In this document: piece by piece, positions 55,466 through 64,000 of the stretch
Position numbering within the stretch: position 1 is the first letter of the stretch
How the letters are laid out: every line of letters begins with the position of its first letter
Assembly: GCA_905480335.1 (NCBI GenBank)
Contig: CAJQPY010000008.1
Location: forward strand, 1-64,000
Source of the DNA: an uncultured Ilumatobacter sp.
GTDB lineage: Bacteria; Actinomycetota; Acidimicrobiia; Acidimicrobiales; Ilumatobacteraceae
DNA: 64,000 nt
Direction of reading: 5' to 3'
Position numbers and translations under genes: made by a program
Notes under the pieces: model-generated
The model's input: the letters and a program-made list of their open reading frames with translations, nothing else
Database searches by the model: none
What the model was told of the DNA's origin: nothing

Positions 55466-57508
55466 GTGGACAAGGTTGAGGATCGAGTCGGAAGTGGGTC
55501 GCAGGTTGACGAGCGACCCGACGTCGGCGCGACCTATCAGCTGGCCTACCAACCGGCGCTCGATGGCGTTCGCGGCGTCGCCGTGGTACTCGTGGTCGTG
55601 TTCCACCTCGATGTCGGCGTGTTTGATGGCGGCTACCTCGGGGTCTCGGTGTTCTTCACGCTTTCTGGCTTCTTGATCACGGCGTTGCTGGTCGGCGAGT
55701 GGAACTCGCCTGGTGACGGCACGCAACGCGGAATCGGCCTCGGCCGGTTCTACGTGCGGCGGATCAAACGGCTCATGCCGGCGGGTATCGCCACCTTGCT
55801 CGCTGTGGCGGCACTCGCGGCGGTGGGCCTATTGGCTCGCACGCCAAGGTTGCAGGGTGATCTCACCGCAGCGGCGTGGAATGTCTTCAACTGGCGTGAA
55901 CTATGGTCGGGAGACTCGTACGCCGAGCTCTTCCAGCAGGAAAGCGCAGTCGCCCACTTCTGGTCTCTAGCGATCGAAGAGCAGTTCTACCTCGTCTGGC
56001 CGTTGACGATGCTGTTCCTATTCAAGCGCTGCGGACTCGGACGGCACGGTTTACTGCGAGTTTTGGGCGTGCTATTCCTGCTGTCGGCGGCGACGGCACT
56101 GATGGCATCGCCCGAGGTCGCGTACTTCGCGACGTGGACCAGAGCCAGTGAAATCCTCGCGGGAGCGCTGCTAGCTGTGTGGATGTCGACGTCGTCTCGC
56201 CCGACCTGGCCGAATTGGTGGCGGTGGTTGCCGGCCGCGTCCTTGTCGATCATCGTGGTTGCCGCGATCGTGACCCCGACGGCGACCGGCTGGGCCTACG
56301 AAGGAGGCCTCCCGGTCTTCGCCTTGGTCAGCGTGGCCTTAATCGCCGGCCTGCAGATACCCAGCCACACGACACGGGCGATGTCGTGGCTGCCATTGGT
56401 CTCGCTTGGCAAGGTGAGCTACGGCGTATACCTAGTTCATTGGCCGGTTTTCGTCGTCCTCGACGAGCAGCGAGTCGGCGTTGGCGGTTGGTCGCTGGCT
56501 GTGTTCCGACTGGCGGTGACCGGCATCATTGCCGTGACGATGTTCTTCGTTCTTGAACGTCCGATCCGCCAGTCGCAGCGTTCGGTCCGCCCGATCGTCG
56601 CCGCGGGGTGCGCAGTCCTCGCGATGTCGATTGTCACCGTGGCCGCCTTCGCAGTGAGCGACGACACGATCGTTGCCGATCCGGCGCCTGCTGTGCTCGG
56701 CGGCGAGGCGATGATGGTGCTGGATTCGCCACCGGAGACAACAGCTGCGACAGCGCCTGCGACCTCCATCGTTTCCGGTCCGGTTGCCGATTGGGCCGCA
56801 ACGCAGGCCACCACCTCGACGACCACGACCACAACGACGGTGCCCGCTCCACTTCCGACCACTATCGCCGTGTTCGGTGACAGCGTGCCCGCCTGGTTGC
56901 TGCGCGACGCTGCAAGTTCGTTCGACCGTTCGGACGTGGTTATCTTGAACGGGGCGAAGGAGGCGTGTGACGGCATGGTCGACCTCCCCGTCGGACGTGA
57001 CCGGCGCAGGACCGAGCTCCGGCCTCCAGATGATTGTCTCGACTGGACTGTCAGCTATCCGCAGACGCTGGAAAACGCCGCCGAAACCGATCTTGCGCTG
57101 CTCGTGGTGGGCCAGGCGCCTGTGGTCGACCACCTGATCGACGGTGAGTGGCAGGGCCCTTGCGACTCCATCGACTGGTATCTCGATGACCTGGATCAAC
57201 GTGTCGAGTTCCTTCGCGGTGAGGGCGTGCAACCAGTCCTCGCGATCCCGGCTCGCTACGGGGAACGCGTAGCGTTCATGGTCGACGATGACCATCGCGA
57301 ACGGGTGGGGTGCGTTCGTTCGGCGCTGTTGGGCTTCACGCTTCGTCATAACGTCGACAACCTCGACCTTGACCCGGTGCTGTGCCCCAACAACGATTGC
57401 GATGCCCGCCGCGATGCCGACGGGATCCATGTTGGTCCGGAGTTCGCCCCGCTCGTTCTCGATGAGATCCTCGACGACGTGCTCGCACTCGTCGACACAG
57501 CCCTATAG
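55466..57508 (+). CDS. Acyltransferase-3 with C-terminal SGNH domain (OafA/OatA-like)
   Basis: 680 residues. The acyltransferase-3 domain (about 25-400) opens YQPALDGVRGVAVVLVVVFH with the catalytic His and has GYLGVSVFFTLSGFLITALL and AHFWSLAIEEQFYLVWPL. A Thr-rich linker (TTSTTTTTTTVPAP) leads to an outer SGNH hydrolase-like domain with GDSVPAWLL and the DxxH at DGIHVGPEF. It would O-acetylate an extracytoplasmic glycan or peptidoglycan. It ends back-to-back with the next acyltransferase: CTATAG at 57503-57508 is both stop codons. Confidence 0.92.
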   Translation: MDKVEDRVGSGSQVDERPDVGATYQLAYQPALDGVRGVAVVLVVVFHLDVGVFDGGYLGVSVFFTLSGFLITALLVGEWNSPGDGTQRGIGLGRFYVRRIKRLMPAGIATLLAVAALAAVGLLARTPRLQGDLTAAAWNVFNWRELWSGDSYAELFQQESAVAHFWSLAIEEQFYLVWPLTMLFLFKRCGLGRHGLLRVLGVLFLLSAATALMASPEVAYFATWTRASEILAGALLAVWMSTSSRPTWPNWWRWLPAASLSIIVVAAIVTPTATGWAYEGGLPVFALVSVALIAGLQIPSHTTRAMSWLPLVSLGKVSYGVYLVHWPVFVVLDEQRVGVGGWSLAVFRLAVTGIIAVTMFFVLERPIRQSQRSVRPIVAAGCAVLAMSIVTVAAFAVSDDTIVADPAPAVLGGEAMMVLDSPPETTAATAPATSIVSGPVADWAATQATTSTTTTTTTVPAPLPTTIAVFGDSVPAWLLRDAASSFDRSDVVILNGAKEACDGMVDLPVGRDRRRTELRPPDDCLDWTVSYPQTLENAAETDLALLVVGQAPVVDHLIDGEWQGPCDSIDWYLDDLDQRVEFLRGEGVQPVLAIPARYGERVAFMVDDDHRERVGCVRSALLGFTLRHNVDNLDLDPVLCPNNDCDARRDADGIHVGPEFAPLVLDEILDDVLALVDTAL

Positions 57509-58630
57509 AACAACGACTGCGACCGCAAGCGTCGCGCCCGACACAGCGAGCCACAGGAGCGCAGTGCGGCCAGGGGACCAGGTCATCGCCCGGACCGGTT
57601 GTTCGATCGCGACGTGGAGTACAGCGGCCGCGGCCAACGACACCACTACCTTCAGCCCGAGCAGCGGCCAGCGGTCGAGACCGGTTCGATCCTCGGTGAG
57701 GACGAGAATGACGGGCCAATGAACGACATACCAGCTATAGCTGAGACGTCCGATTGCGACGGTCGGCTGGGTCGCAAGCGCCCGTGTGAGCGGTGACGGC
57801 ACGAGTAACGCGGCCACGAGCACGGCACTCACCAACGAAATCACTGCGTATCCGCCGTGTAAGAGCCAAGGCGGGTCGTAGTCCGTCGTGAGGGCCAATC
57901 CGAGCAGTGTCGCGGCGGCAATCGGCCCGGCGATGGCCAGATGCTTCGAGTGCCGGACCGTGAGCGTCGGTCGCACGTGGAGCAGCAGCGCAAGTCCGCA
58001 ACCGGCGAGCAATTCGCTGCCGCGGCTGTCGGTGCCGAATTCCAAGCGGTAAGCCGGTCCCGAGACCAGAATCTGGACGGCCAGAGAGGACGCCCAGCCG
58101 ATCGCCACGAAAATCGATAGCGTCCGAAGCGGGCGGGCCGTGCGCCACGCGATCAACACCGCAACAGTCAGAATCACATAGAACTGTTCCTCGACCGCAA
58201 GCGACCAGTACGGACCGAGCGGACCGACGATCGTTCGCACTAAATCGTCCTCTCCCGCAATGATCACGTTCCAGTTCGACCATCCGAACAGTCCAGCGGC
58301 GGCCTCGGTCCACTGCAGACCCGGCCAGAACCGACTCGACGCCAGGACGGCACCGGCGATCACGACGATGGAGACGGGCGCGAGACGACGCAACCGGCGC
58401 GCCCAGAACTGACCGATCGCCAGCCCCCCTGGTGAAGATGACCTTCGAATCAAAAGCGTTGAGACCAGATAGCCCGAGAGAGTGAAGAACACGGACACGC
58501 CCAGGAACCCTCCAGGTGCCAGGCCGGCAAGATTTGACGTTGCGCCGCCGTGGTATAGCACTACGGCAACCACTGCGTACGCCCGCAACCCGTCTAGCGC
58601 TGGCCGATATTCGATCGGGCGGGTACTCAC
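57503..58630 (-). CDS. Acyltransferase-3 family protein
   Basis: 375 residues from GTG 58630. YRPALDGLRAYAVVAVVLYH with the catalytic His and GGFLGVSVFFTLSGYLVSTLLI are the family opening; PYWSLAVEEQFYVILTVAVL follows. About ten membrane helices and no SGNH domain. It acylates a glycan or lipid, substrate unknown. It overlaps the AftD stop (GTGA), so it probably acts on the product of that pathway. The frame upstream of 58630 is AftD shadow. Confidence 0.9.
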   Translation of the reverse strand: MSTRPIEYRPALDGLRAYAVVAVVLYHGGATSNLAGLAPGGFLGVSVFFTLSGYLVSTLLIRRSSSPGGLAIGQFWARRLRRLAPVSIVVIAGAVLASSRFWPGLQWTEAAAGLFGWSNWNVIIAGEDDLVRTIVGPLGPYWSLAVEEQFYVILTVAVLIAWRTARPLRTLSIFVAIGWASSLAVQILVSGPAYRLEFGTDSRGSELLAGCGLALLLHVRPTLTVRHSKHLAIAGPIAAATLLGLALTTDYDPPWLLHGGYAVISLVSAVLVAALLVPSPLTRALATQPTVAIGRLSYSWYVVHWPVILVLTEDRTGLDRWPLLGLKVVVSLAAAAVLHVAIEQPVRAMTWSPGRTALLWLAVSGATLAVAVVVL

Positions 58631-61600
58631 CCGTTGCGCTCGCGACCGGGAGGCACAAGCGACGCTCCCGCGACCAGAATGACCCCGAGCAGGGTCCAGC
58701 CGTGGAGCCACTCGAAACGGAGTGGCCAGCCGGCACCAGGGAACGGATTGTCGGAGCGAACGACGAAGGTGACGATCAACCCGACGCCGACGATGAGGGC
58801 TGCTCCGGTGATCCCGATCACGCGAGTGGCCCGCCACGGCGCGACGACCATTGCGAGCACCCAGATCGCTGCGACCGGCAGAGCCCAAACCCAGCCGATC
58901 AGAACAGCAGCAGCAGCGGCGGTGATCGAACCGGACGCGACCAGGGTATGACGCGTGGGCCGCTCCGACGGCGTTCGGAAACGTGCCGCGAACGGGTCCC
59001 CCTCTCGTCGCCGATCGCGCAGCGCGAGGACAAGACAGGCGAGAGCGGCCAGCCCTGAGAGGACAAACGCGATGTTCAGCGACCGTTGGACTGGCCATAT
59101 AATCTCAACTCGCGTGAAATCGGTGGTGGGTTCGAGCCACCAGCCGTTCGCATTGCCGTCGATCAGGACGGGCGCACCGAGATCGTCGCCGCTGTCGGTC
59201 GCCTGCCATGCATCGTTGTATCCCTCTCCGAGGATGACCCAGCATCCGTTGGGGCAGGGCGGCACGTCGAGGGTGTGCTGGCGGGCGCTCGATTCGACGA
59301 CGACCGTTTCGGTCGGGTCGATGGACGAGGATGGTGCCTCAGCGTTGTTCGTCGAGAAGACCACCCGGTCGACGTTGAAGCCGGTCTCGCTGCCTGCCGT
59401 TGAAACGACGGTGTGCGTCCCTGCGTCTAGCTCGACTCCTCCCGTACAGATCTCTGCGACGATCGGATCGCCGGCCAGCGCATCGGTCGCTGCCACGTCG
59501 AAGCTCATCCCGATTTCGATGCCGTCGAGGGCGACGAAATCCTCCGAACAGTCAACCGTCAGCCGTTCGACCGTTTGCACTGCTGGGGAGCTTCCGTCGA
59601 ACAAGAGCTCTGATATCGCAGCAGGCAGCTGGACGGGTTCGTTGAACCGGCGGTTCTGCACAAAACGGGGATTGATTGCAACGATCTCGAACGTCACTTC
59701 GTCGAGTTCGATGGGACGCGGAAGATCGATTGGCGCACCGGCATCAGGCGGAACCTCAAGATCGAACGATCCGGCTGCATCGGTCATGCGCAGCGCGGTG
59801 ATCGGGGAGTGGTCGCCACCGGGCTGGGCCAGCGTCAACTCGGTTGCCGTCCCTCCGCCGCGGAATGTGACCCGTTCACCCACTCCTGCGCCGAACTGTG
59901 TCGTCCACGCCGTGCTCGCGTCGTCATCGAATGCTGCGGCACCACGCGCTGCGGGAACTCCGACGAGATGCGAAGACGCTACGACCGATTCGCCCAGCAG
60001 GTTTGCGAGCGCGCGATCGTCGAGCCGTTGATCGAGGCGCAGTGTCACGGCGGGCGCCACCGTCAATGGTGCACTGAGCTCGAGTTCTCGGGCCAGTTTC
60101 GGCTCGGGGTCGTCGCGCCACCGGTCAGCCGATTCGATGCGCAGACGGGAAAGCACGATGTCGACGTTCGATGCCAACTCGGTCAGGCTGTTCACGTCAA
60201 GAGGCGGGCGGAGCAACTCGGTCGTAGCTCCGAGTCCGAAGTCGATCTCGGTGAAGCCGACGCCCCCGACTGCTTCACCAATCGGCGGTTGCGGAGTTGT
60301 CGTGTCAGTGATCGTAATCCGGACGACTCCGGTGGTCTCGGCATCAAGCTCGATCCGCTGACCCTCACCGCGGCGTGAACGTTCGTCGAGCGAATGCCTC
60401 ACCGGGATCATTCCATCGACAGTGATTTCGACCTCGGTGATCGTTCGTTGTGATGGTCCGGCAGTGGGCTGCAGGACATCTATGCGGTCAACCGGTACTC
60501 CGTCGGCGACCGTGAGTTCGATGAACTCACCTACCGCCGGGGCACGATCGGCGACCAACCACGCGGTCGTTGGGTCACCGTCGATCGCCATGACGGGGCG
60601 ATGCTCCGGCAGGTAGGCGAACGGCTCGCCGTACGAGCTGGCCTCGGCGCTCACCGGTCCGTTCTGGATCGACACCGTCTGGCGGTCCGGGTCATCATCG
60701 TTGAACACCGCAAGGCGTTGGTCACCGCTCTCGAACCGCAACACGTCTGACGCAGTATCTGCCGACTCGGTGAACCCGCTCACGTCTTGTGAACTCCGCC
60801 AATGGTGGGCACGGTCACGATTCGAGTCGGTGACGACGTAACGGTACGGCTCGGTGACGGTCGTTTCGGGAGCAATCGACGCGTCGTAAAGCACCGCCTC
60901 GGTGCCGTCGAGGACCCCGGCGGCAGCCGCATCGATGATGCCGTCGCCACTCCCGGCGAGGATCACGACGTCGTCCTTCACCCGCACGGTCGGAATCGGA
61001 TTGGCGATCTCGACGAGGGTGACCGGTGCGATCGGCCTGCCGATGCGCGGGTCGCCGAGTGATCGGTTGTCGAGCATCGGAATCGTTGAGGCCATCACGA
61101 ACGGATCGCCGTATGGAACCGCGTCGACGAGCCCGGCAGCGGTTGCCGCCTGCGACGTCAACTCGTCGGTGACGACTTCGGGACGGGCAAGCCGGAATCG
61201 GTCGTACGACACGTCGCCCGAGACCCAGATCGTATCGACGCCGAGGAATCGGGATACCGCGGCAACGGCCTTTGGCTCGATGGTGTCGGTCTGGAATCGA
61301 TCGTCGAGCGCGAACACGAGATCCATCGCAGCAGGGCTGCCCAGCGGCAGAAGATCGCGCGTGACGAGTGGACGCTCGGTCAGTGCGGGAAGCGGTTGAT
61401 CCACGGTGTATCCCCACTGAAACGCTCCGAATTCGGTCCCGGGGACTTGCAGGACTCGATAGCCGGCAGGGCGGGAGTCGAGCGCGTCCGCAGCGTCGAT
61501 CCAAGCGGCTGGCGGATTCTGGTCGCGTTCCAGTGCAGGATCGACGAAACCTCCGGTGCGGAGCGCCGGCAGGGCGACCACGGCCGCCACCCCGATCGCA

Positions 61601-62835
61601 GCTGCCGTGCCGACTCGGAGGATCCGGGGTGATGCGTCGACGCTGGGAAGACGAACTGTCCCAACTCGGCTTACCAACAAGGCGACACCGAGGGCGAGCC
61701 CGAGCAGCATGACCGGTACAGCGCGCGTGCTGCTGCGAAGTGCGAGTGCGAGGCCACCCTCTCCGTCGCCGACGAACAGCGACATCGCCGGAGACGGGTC
61801 GTCGATTGGGTGGACGCCGACGCCGAGGACGATGCCAGTAGCGAACAGCAGCGCGGCGAATCGGCGGTGTTGCCATCGACCGAACACCAGGCCGACGACG
61901 CCGGCAGCGACGACGAAATACCCGATCAGGATCGTGCGGCCCGACGCAAGATGATCAATCGATGCCGTTGTCGTGGCGGCGTACGCATCGCGTACATAGA
62001 ACAGCCAGTAGCCGAGGCCGCGGGTGACCTCGGTTGATGTCGAGGTGAACGACACCGCCTTGAGTGACTCCGAGTAGGCCAACACATCTGCCCCGTATCG
62101 GCCTTGGATGATCAACATCACGATCCACCAGAGCGACACGCCGAGACAGAGAACGCTGGTCTTGGCAGCGGTTGTTGCGGCTCGACGCCAGGTGATTGTG
62201 CCGTCCCAGGCCGCATGGATGAGCCACAACACCGGTGCGGGGACCACCATCGCCAATGCCGTCGCGTTGACCGCCCCGACCGTCAGCACCACAAGTGCAA
62301 TCGCAGCCGGATATCGCCACCGACCCCGGAGGCTCGCCATGACGGTCAGACCCACGATCCAGCCGAGCCCGGCGTAGGGCAGTAGAAGTACGGAGGTTCG
62401 CGAGATGTAGGGAAGAATGAAGGGCGATAGCTGGTAGACGAGCGCAGCGGTGAGCGCAGCTAGCGGAGTGAAGCCGAGTACCCGAGTCATCCAGCAGACA
62501 CCGAGCCCGGCGAGAAACAGCACCGTGCCGATCCAGAGGCGATGCGCTACCCAGTCGGGGAACCCCAACGTCTCGAAAAGCCAGAACCAGGGTCCGGTCG
62601 GCCACAGATATGCGATGTGTTGGTGGGGGACCCATCCGGCGAACTGGCGGGGGTCAAACGTGGTCGTGGCGTCGACCAGAAAGCGACTTGGGTTGAGATA
62701 GACGTAGAGCTTCGAGTCGGTTGGCATCCGTCCAGGCGCGGCGGTGAGTGCCGGCACGTAGGCGAGCAGCGCCAGGATCACAGCCGAGACCGCCGTCTGA
62801 TGACGACGGAGACGTTCGATCTGCGTCACGTTCAC
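58627..62835 (-). CDS. aftD: AftD-type alpha-(1->3)-arabinofuranosyltransferase (DUF3367)
   Basis: 1402 residues, the size of mycobacterial AftD (about 1400). The N-terminal GT-C domain has TAAPGRMPTDSKLYVYLNPS, with an acidic residue before SKL as in the AftD DxK region, and FAGWVPHQHIAYLWPTGPWFWLFE, then about eleven helices. A long extracytoplasmic part (residues about 420-1230) includes F5/8-type carbohydrate-binding modules (AIDGDPTTAWLVADR and DDDASTAWTTQFGAG repeats), and four or so helices end the protein. AftD adds arabinofuranose from DPA to arabinan; dprE1/dprE2/ubiA in this window make DPA. GTG 62835 overlaps the upstream stop. Confidence 0.85.
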   Translation of the reverse strand: MNVTQIERLRRHQTAVSAVILALLAYVPALTAAPGRMPTDSKLYVYLNPSRFLVDATTTFDPRQFAGWVPHQHIAYLWPTGPWFWLFETLGFPDWVAHRLWIGTVLFLAGLGVCWMTRVLGFTPLAALTAALVYQLSPFILPYISRTSVLLLPYAGLGWIVGLTVMASLRGRWRYPAAIALVVLTVGAVNATALAMVVPAPVLWLIHAAWDGTITWRRAATTAAKTSVLCLGVSLWWIVMLIIQGRYGADVLAYSESLKAVSFTSTSTEVTRGLGYWLFYVRDAYAATTTASIDHLASGRTILIGYFVVAAGVVGLVFGRWQHRRFAALLFATGIVLGVGVHPIDDPSPAMSLFVGDGEGGLALALRSSTRAVPVMLLGLALGVALLVSRVGTVRLPSVDASPRILRVGTAAAIGVAAVVALPALRTGGFVDPALERDQNPPAAWIDAADALDSRPAGYRVLQVPGTEFGAFQWGYTVDQPLPALTERPLVTRDLLPLGSPAAMDLVFALDDRFQTDTIEPKAVAAVSRFLGVDTIWVSGDVSYDRFRLARPEVVTDELTSQAATAAGLVDAVPYGDPFVMASTIPMLDNRSLGDPRIGRPIAPVTLVEIANPIPTVRVKDDVVILAGSGDGIIDAAAAGVLDGTEAVLYDASIAPETTVTEPYRYVVTDSNRDRAHHWRSSQDVSGFTESADTASDVLRFESGDQRLAVFNDDDPDRQTVSIQNGPVSAEASSYGEPFAYLPEHRPVMAIDGDPTTAWLVADRAPAVGEFIELTVADGVPVDRIDVLQPTAGPSQRTITEVEITVDGMIPVRHSLDERSRRGEGQRIELDAETTGVVRITITDTTTPQPPIGEAVGGVGFTEIDFGLGATTELLRPPLDVNSLTELASNVDIVLSRLRIESADRWRDDPEPKLARELELSAPLTVAPAVTLRLDQRLDDRALANLLGESVVASSHLVGVPAARGAAAFDDDASTAWTTQFGAGVGERVTFRGGGTATELTLAQPGGDHSPITALRMTDAAGSFDLEVPPDAGAPIDLPRPIELDEVTFEIVAINPRFVQNRRFNEPVQLPAAISELLFDGSSPAVQTVERLTVDCSEDFVALDGIEIGMSFDVAATDALAGDPIVAEICTGGVELDAGTHTVVSTAGSETGFNVDRVVFSTNNAEAPSSSIDPTETVVVESSARQHTLDVPPCPNGCWVILGEGYNDAWQATDSGDDLGAPVLIDGNANGWWLEPTTDFTRVEIIWPVQRSLNIAFVLSGLAALACLVLALRDRRREGDPFAARFRTPSERPTRHTLVASGSITAAAAAVLIGWVWALPVAAIWVLAMVVAPWRATRVIGITGAALIVGVGLIVTFVVRSDNPFPGAGWPLRFEWLHGWTLLGVILVAGASLVPPGRERNG

Positions 62836-63881
62836 CGTGCCGGGGGCAACAATCCGGACATACGTTTCGCTAGCTTCAACACACCCTGCTTTGAGCTCCG
62901 ACGATGATGTGAAGCCTCGGCGTCGTCTGTGATCGACCGGTTCTCGACGAACCAGTCATAGCTCTGCGCGAACATTGCGTCGGTCGACCAGTTCGGGGTC
63001 CATCCGAGTCGTTCGTGGAGGTGCTCAATGTCGAACCACATCGACTTCGAGTACATCATCCAGTGGTACGGAGCAAAGGGCGTGATGCCGAGTCCAGCGG
63101 TGAACTTCATTCCGAATGATGCCGGCCCGGTGGGAAGCGATCGCACCCTGGCGCCGGTGCACGCGTGGGCGCAGAGCACTTCGAGGGTCTGGCGCATTGT
63201 GCCGAACCGGTCGGTCCCAACATTGAAGATCCCGGGGCCCTGCTGGGCAGCCGCTAGAGTGCAGACGTCGGCGAGATCGTCCGAGTGGACGAACTGGTAT
63301 CGATTGCCGCCATCACCAAGGACGATGGGGTCTTTGCCGTCGGCGATCCACTCGAAGAGGATGCCGAAGATGCCCAGCCGACCGTGGCCGAGGATCGTGC
63401 GGGGCCGCACGATCGATACATCCAGACCATCGCGTGTGGCATCGAGGCACGCCCACTCTGCGGCGAGCTTTGCGTGTCCGTAGGCCTCCATCGGCGCCGG
63501 TACGGTGGTCGGAAGAACGGGATTTACTTTTGGGACACCGAACACTGCACTCGATGACGTGTGCACCACCTTGCTGACACCCGCCGCTGCGCTGGCTTCG
63601 AGTAGGTTCACCGTGCCATCGACGTTGACCGTTCGGAGTAGTTCGTGATCCTTGGCGAGTGGCACCTGTGCGACGTTGTTCAGGACCACGTCGATGCCGT
63701 CGACGGCATCGCGCACGACGCTGCGGTCACGGACGTCGCCTTCGATGAATTCAACATTGCCAGGACGGTCGTCGGCGTCGTTGAGGTCAAGTACTCGGAC
63801 GTAGTGGCCCGCGGCGTGCAGCCTGGCGACGACGAGCGCCCCGAAGTATCCGCTTCCACCGGTGACTAAATATTTGGTCAC
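62832..63881 (-). CDS. NAD-dependent epimerase/dehydratase (extended SDR)
   Basis: 349 residues from GTG 63881. Rossmann motif LVTGGSGYFGALVVARL, acidic binding site DLNDADD, Ser and YxxxK in VHTSSSAVFGVPKV and AYGHAKLAAEWA. The family includes UDP-sugar epimerases and dehydratases; the exact substrate is not clear. It overlaps the stop of the preceding epimerase fragment and the AftD start (GTGA both sides), placing it in the AftD operon. Confidence 0.88.
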   Translation of the reverse strand: MTKYLVTGGSGYFGALVVARLHAAGHYVRVLDLNDADDRPGNVEFIEGDVRDRSVVRDAVDGIDVVLNNVAQVPLAKDHELLRTVNVDGTVNLLEASAAAGVSKVVHTSSSAVFGVPKVNPVLPTTVPAPMEAYGHAKLAAEWACLDATRDGLDVSIVRPRTILGHGRLGIFGILFEWIADGKDPIVLGDGGNRYQFVHSDDLADVCTLAAAQQGPGIFNVGTDRFGTMRQTLEVLCAHACTGARVRSLPTGPASFGMKFTAGLGITPFAPYHWMMYSKSMWFDIEHLHERLGWTPNWSTDAMFAQSYDWFVENRSITDDAEASHHRRSSKQGVLKLAKRMSGLLPPAR

Positions 63882-64000
63882 AGTTCGATGCCTTGTTCGA
63901 GACACCAGCGGATGCTGTTGCGCATGCCGTCGACGAGCGCGACTTGGGGGTCGTACCCCAGCTCGTTACGAGCCGCGCTGATGTCGACCGCAATGTTCTT
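63878..64000 (-). CDS. C-terminal fragment of a second epimerase
   Basis: From the window edge the minus strand encodes KNIAVDISAARNELGYDPQV then ALVDGMRNSIRWCLEQGIEL and TGA at 63878. This is the usual end of extended SDR sugar epimerases (ARxELGYxP-x8-GMRxxIxW). The N-terminus lies outside the window. It overlaps the next gene by GTGA. Confidence 0.75.
   Translation of the reverse strand, partial: KNIAVDISAARNELGYDPQVALVDGMRNSIRWCLEQGIEL

Overview
The window looks like a chromosomal segment of a high-GC actinobacterium, most likely class Acidimicrobiia (inference). The evidence is gene order and protein type: alaS-ruvX-mltG-aroE-aroC-aroK-aroB-pepQ-efp-nusB; HAD-small protein-tlyA-nadK-recN-pyrG-nudix-xerD; scpA-scpB-rluB. 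These runs resemble the corresponding Mycobacterium tuberculosis regions as I recall them, but the flanking genes differ. GTG and TTG starts, four-base start/stop overlaps and TANNNT boxes 6-9 bases before start codons (leaderless-type promoters) recur throughout. I see no rRNA, tRNA, CRISPR array, insertion sequence or prophage.

Layout: 1-5.8 kb holds an edge-truncated MFS transporter, a small membrane protein, a DUF3151 protein, MobA, a rhodanese, RNase D, a frameshifted ParA-type ATPase and a Cys-rich unknown. 5.9-16.1 kb is the alaS-to-nusB housekeeping run, including four shikimate genes. 16.1-27.8 kb is more accessory: a DUF2079 membrane protein, a hotdog-fold protein, a decayed Gfo/Idh/MocA oxidoreductase pseudogene, a HAD hydrolase, a GH3 glucosidase, and a flavin disulfide reductase/TVP38/CDP-alcohol transferase operon, then DUF1015. 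27.8-43.0 kb is a second conserved information-processing run (tlyA, nadK, recN, pyrG, xerD, trpS, scpAB, rluB) ending in tyrA and aroA.

43.0-64.0 kb is a cell-envelope glycan locus. A HAD phosphatase, a UbiA-type phosphoribosyltransferase, DprE1 and DprE2 together look like a complete route from PRPP to decaprenylphosphoryl-arabinose (DPA). They are followed by several polytopic GT-C-like membrane proteins, a GT4 glycosyltransferase, a polyprenyl-phosphate mannose synthase, two acyltransferase-3 proteins and a 1402-residue AftD-type arabinofuranosyltransferase, with sugar-nucleotide epimerases at the right edge. This donor-plus-transferase set suggests an arabinosylated (and probably mannosylated and acylated) envelope polymer in a lineage not known for mycobacterial-type walls. 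It is the most interesting system in the window.

Disrupted genes: ParA (one-base homopolymer deletion) and the Gfo/Idh/MocA gene (two in-frame TGA codons plus a one-base insertion). Start coordinates below are my choices from overlaps, promoter spacing and family N-termini; alternatives are given where they matter.
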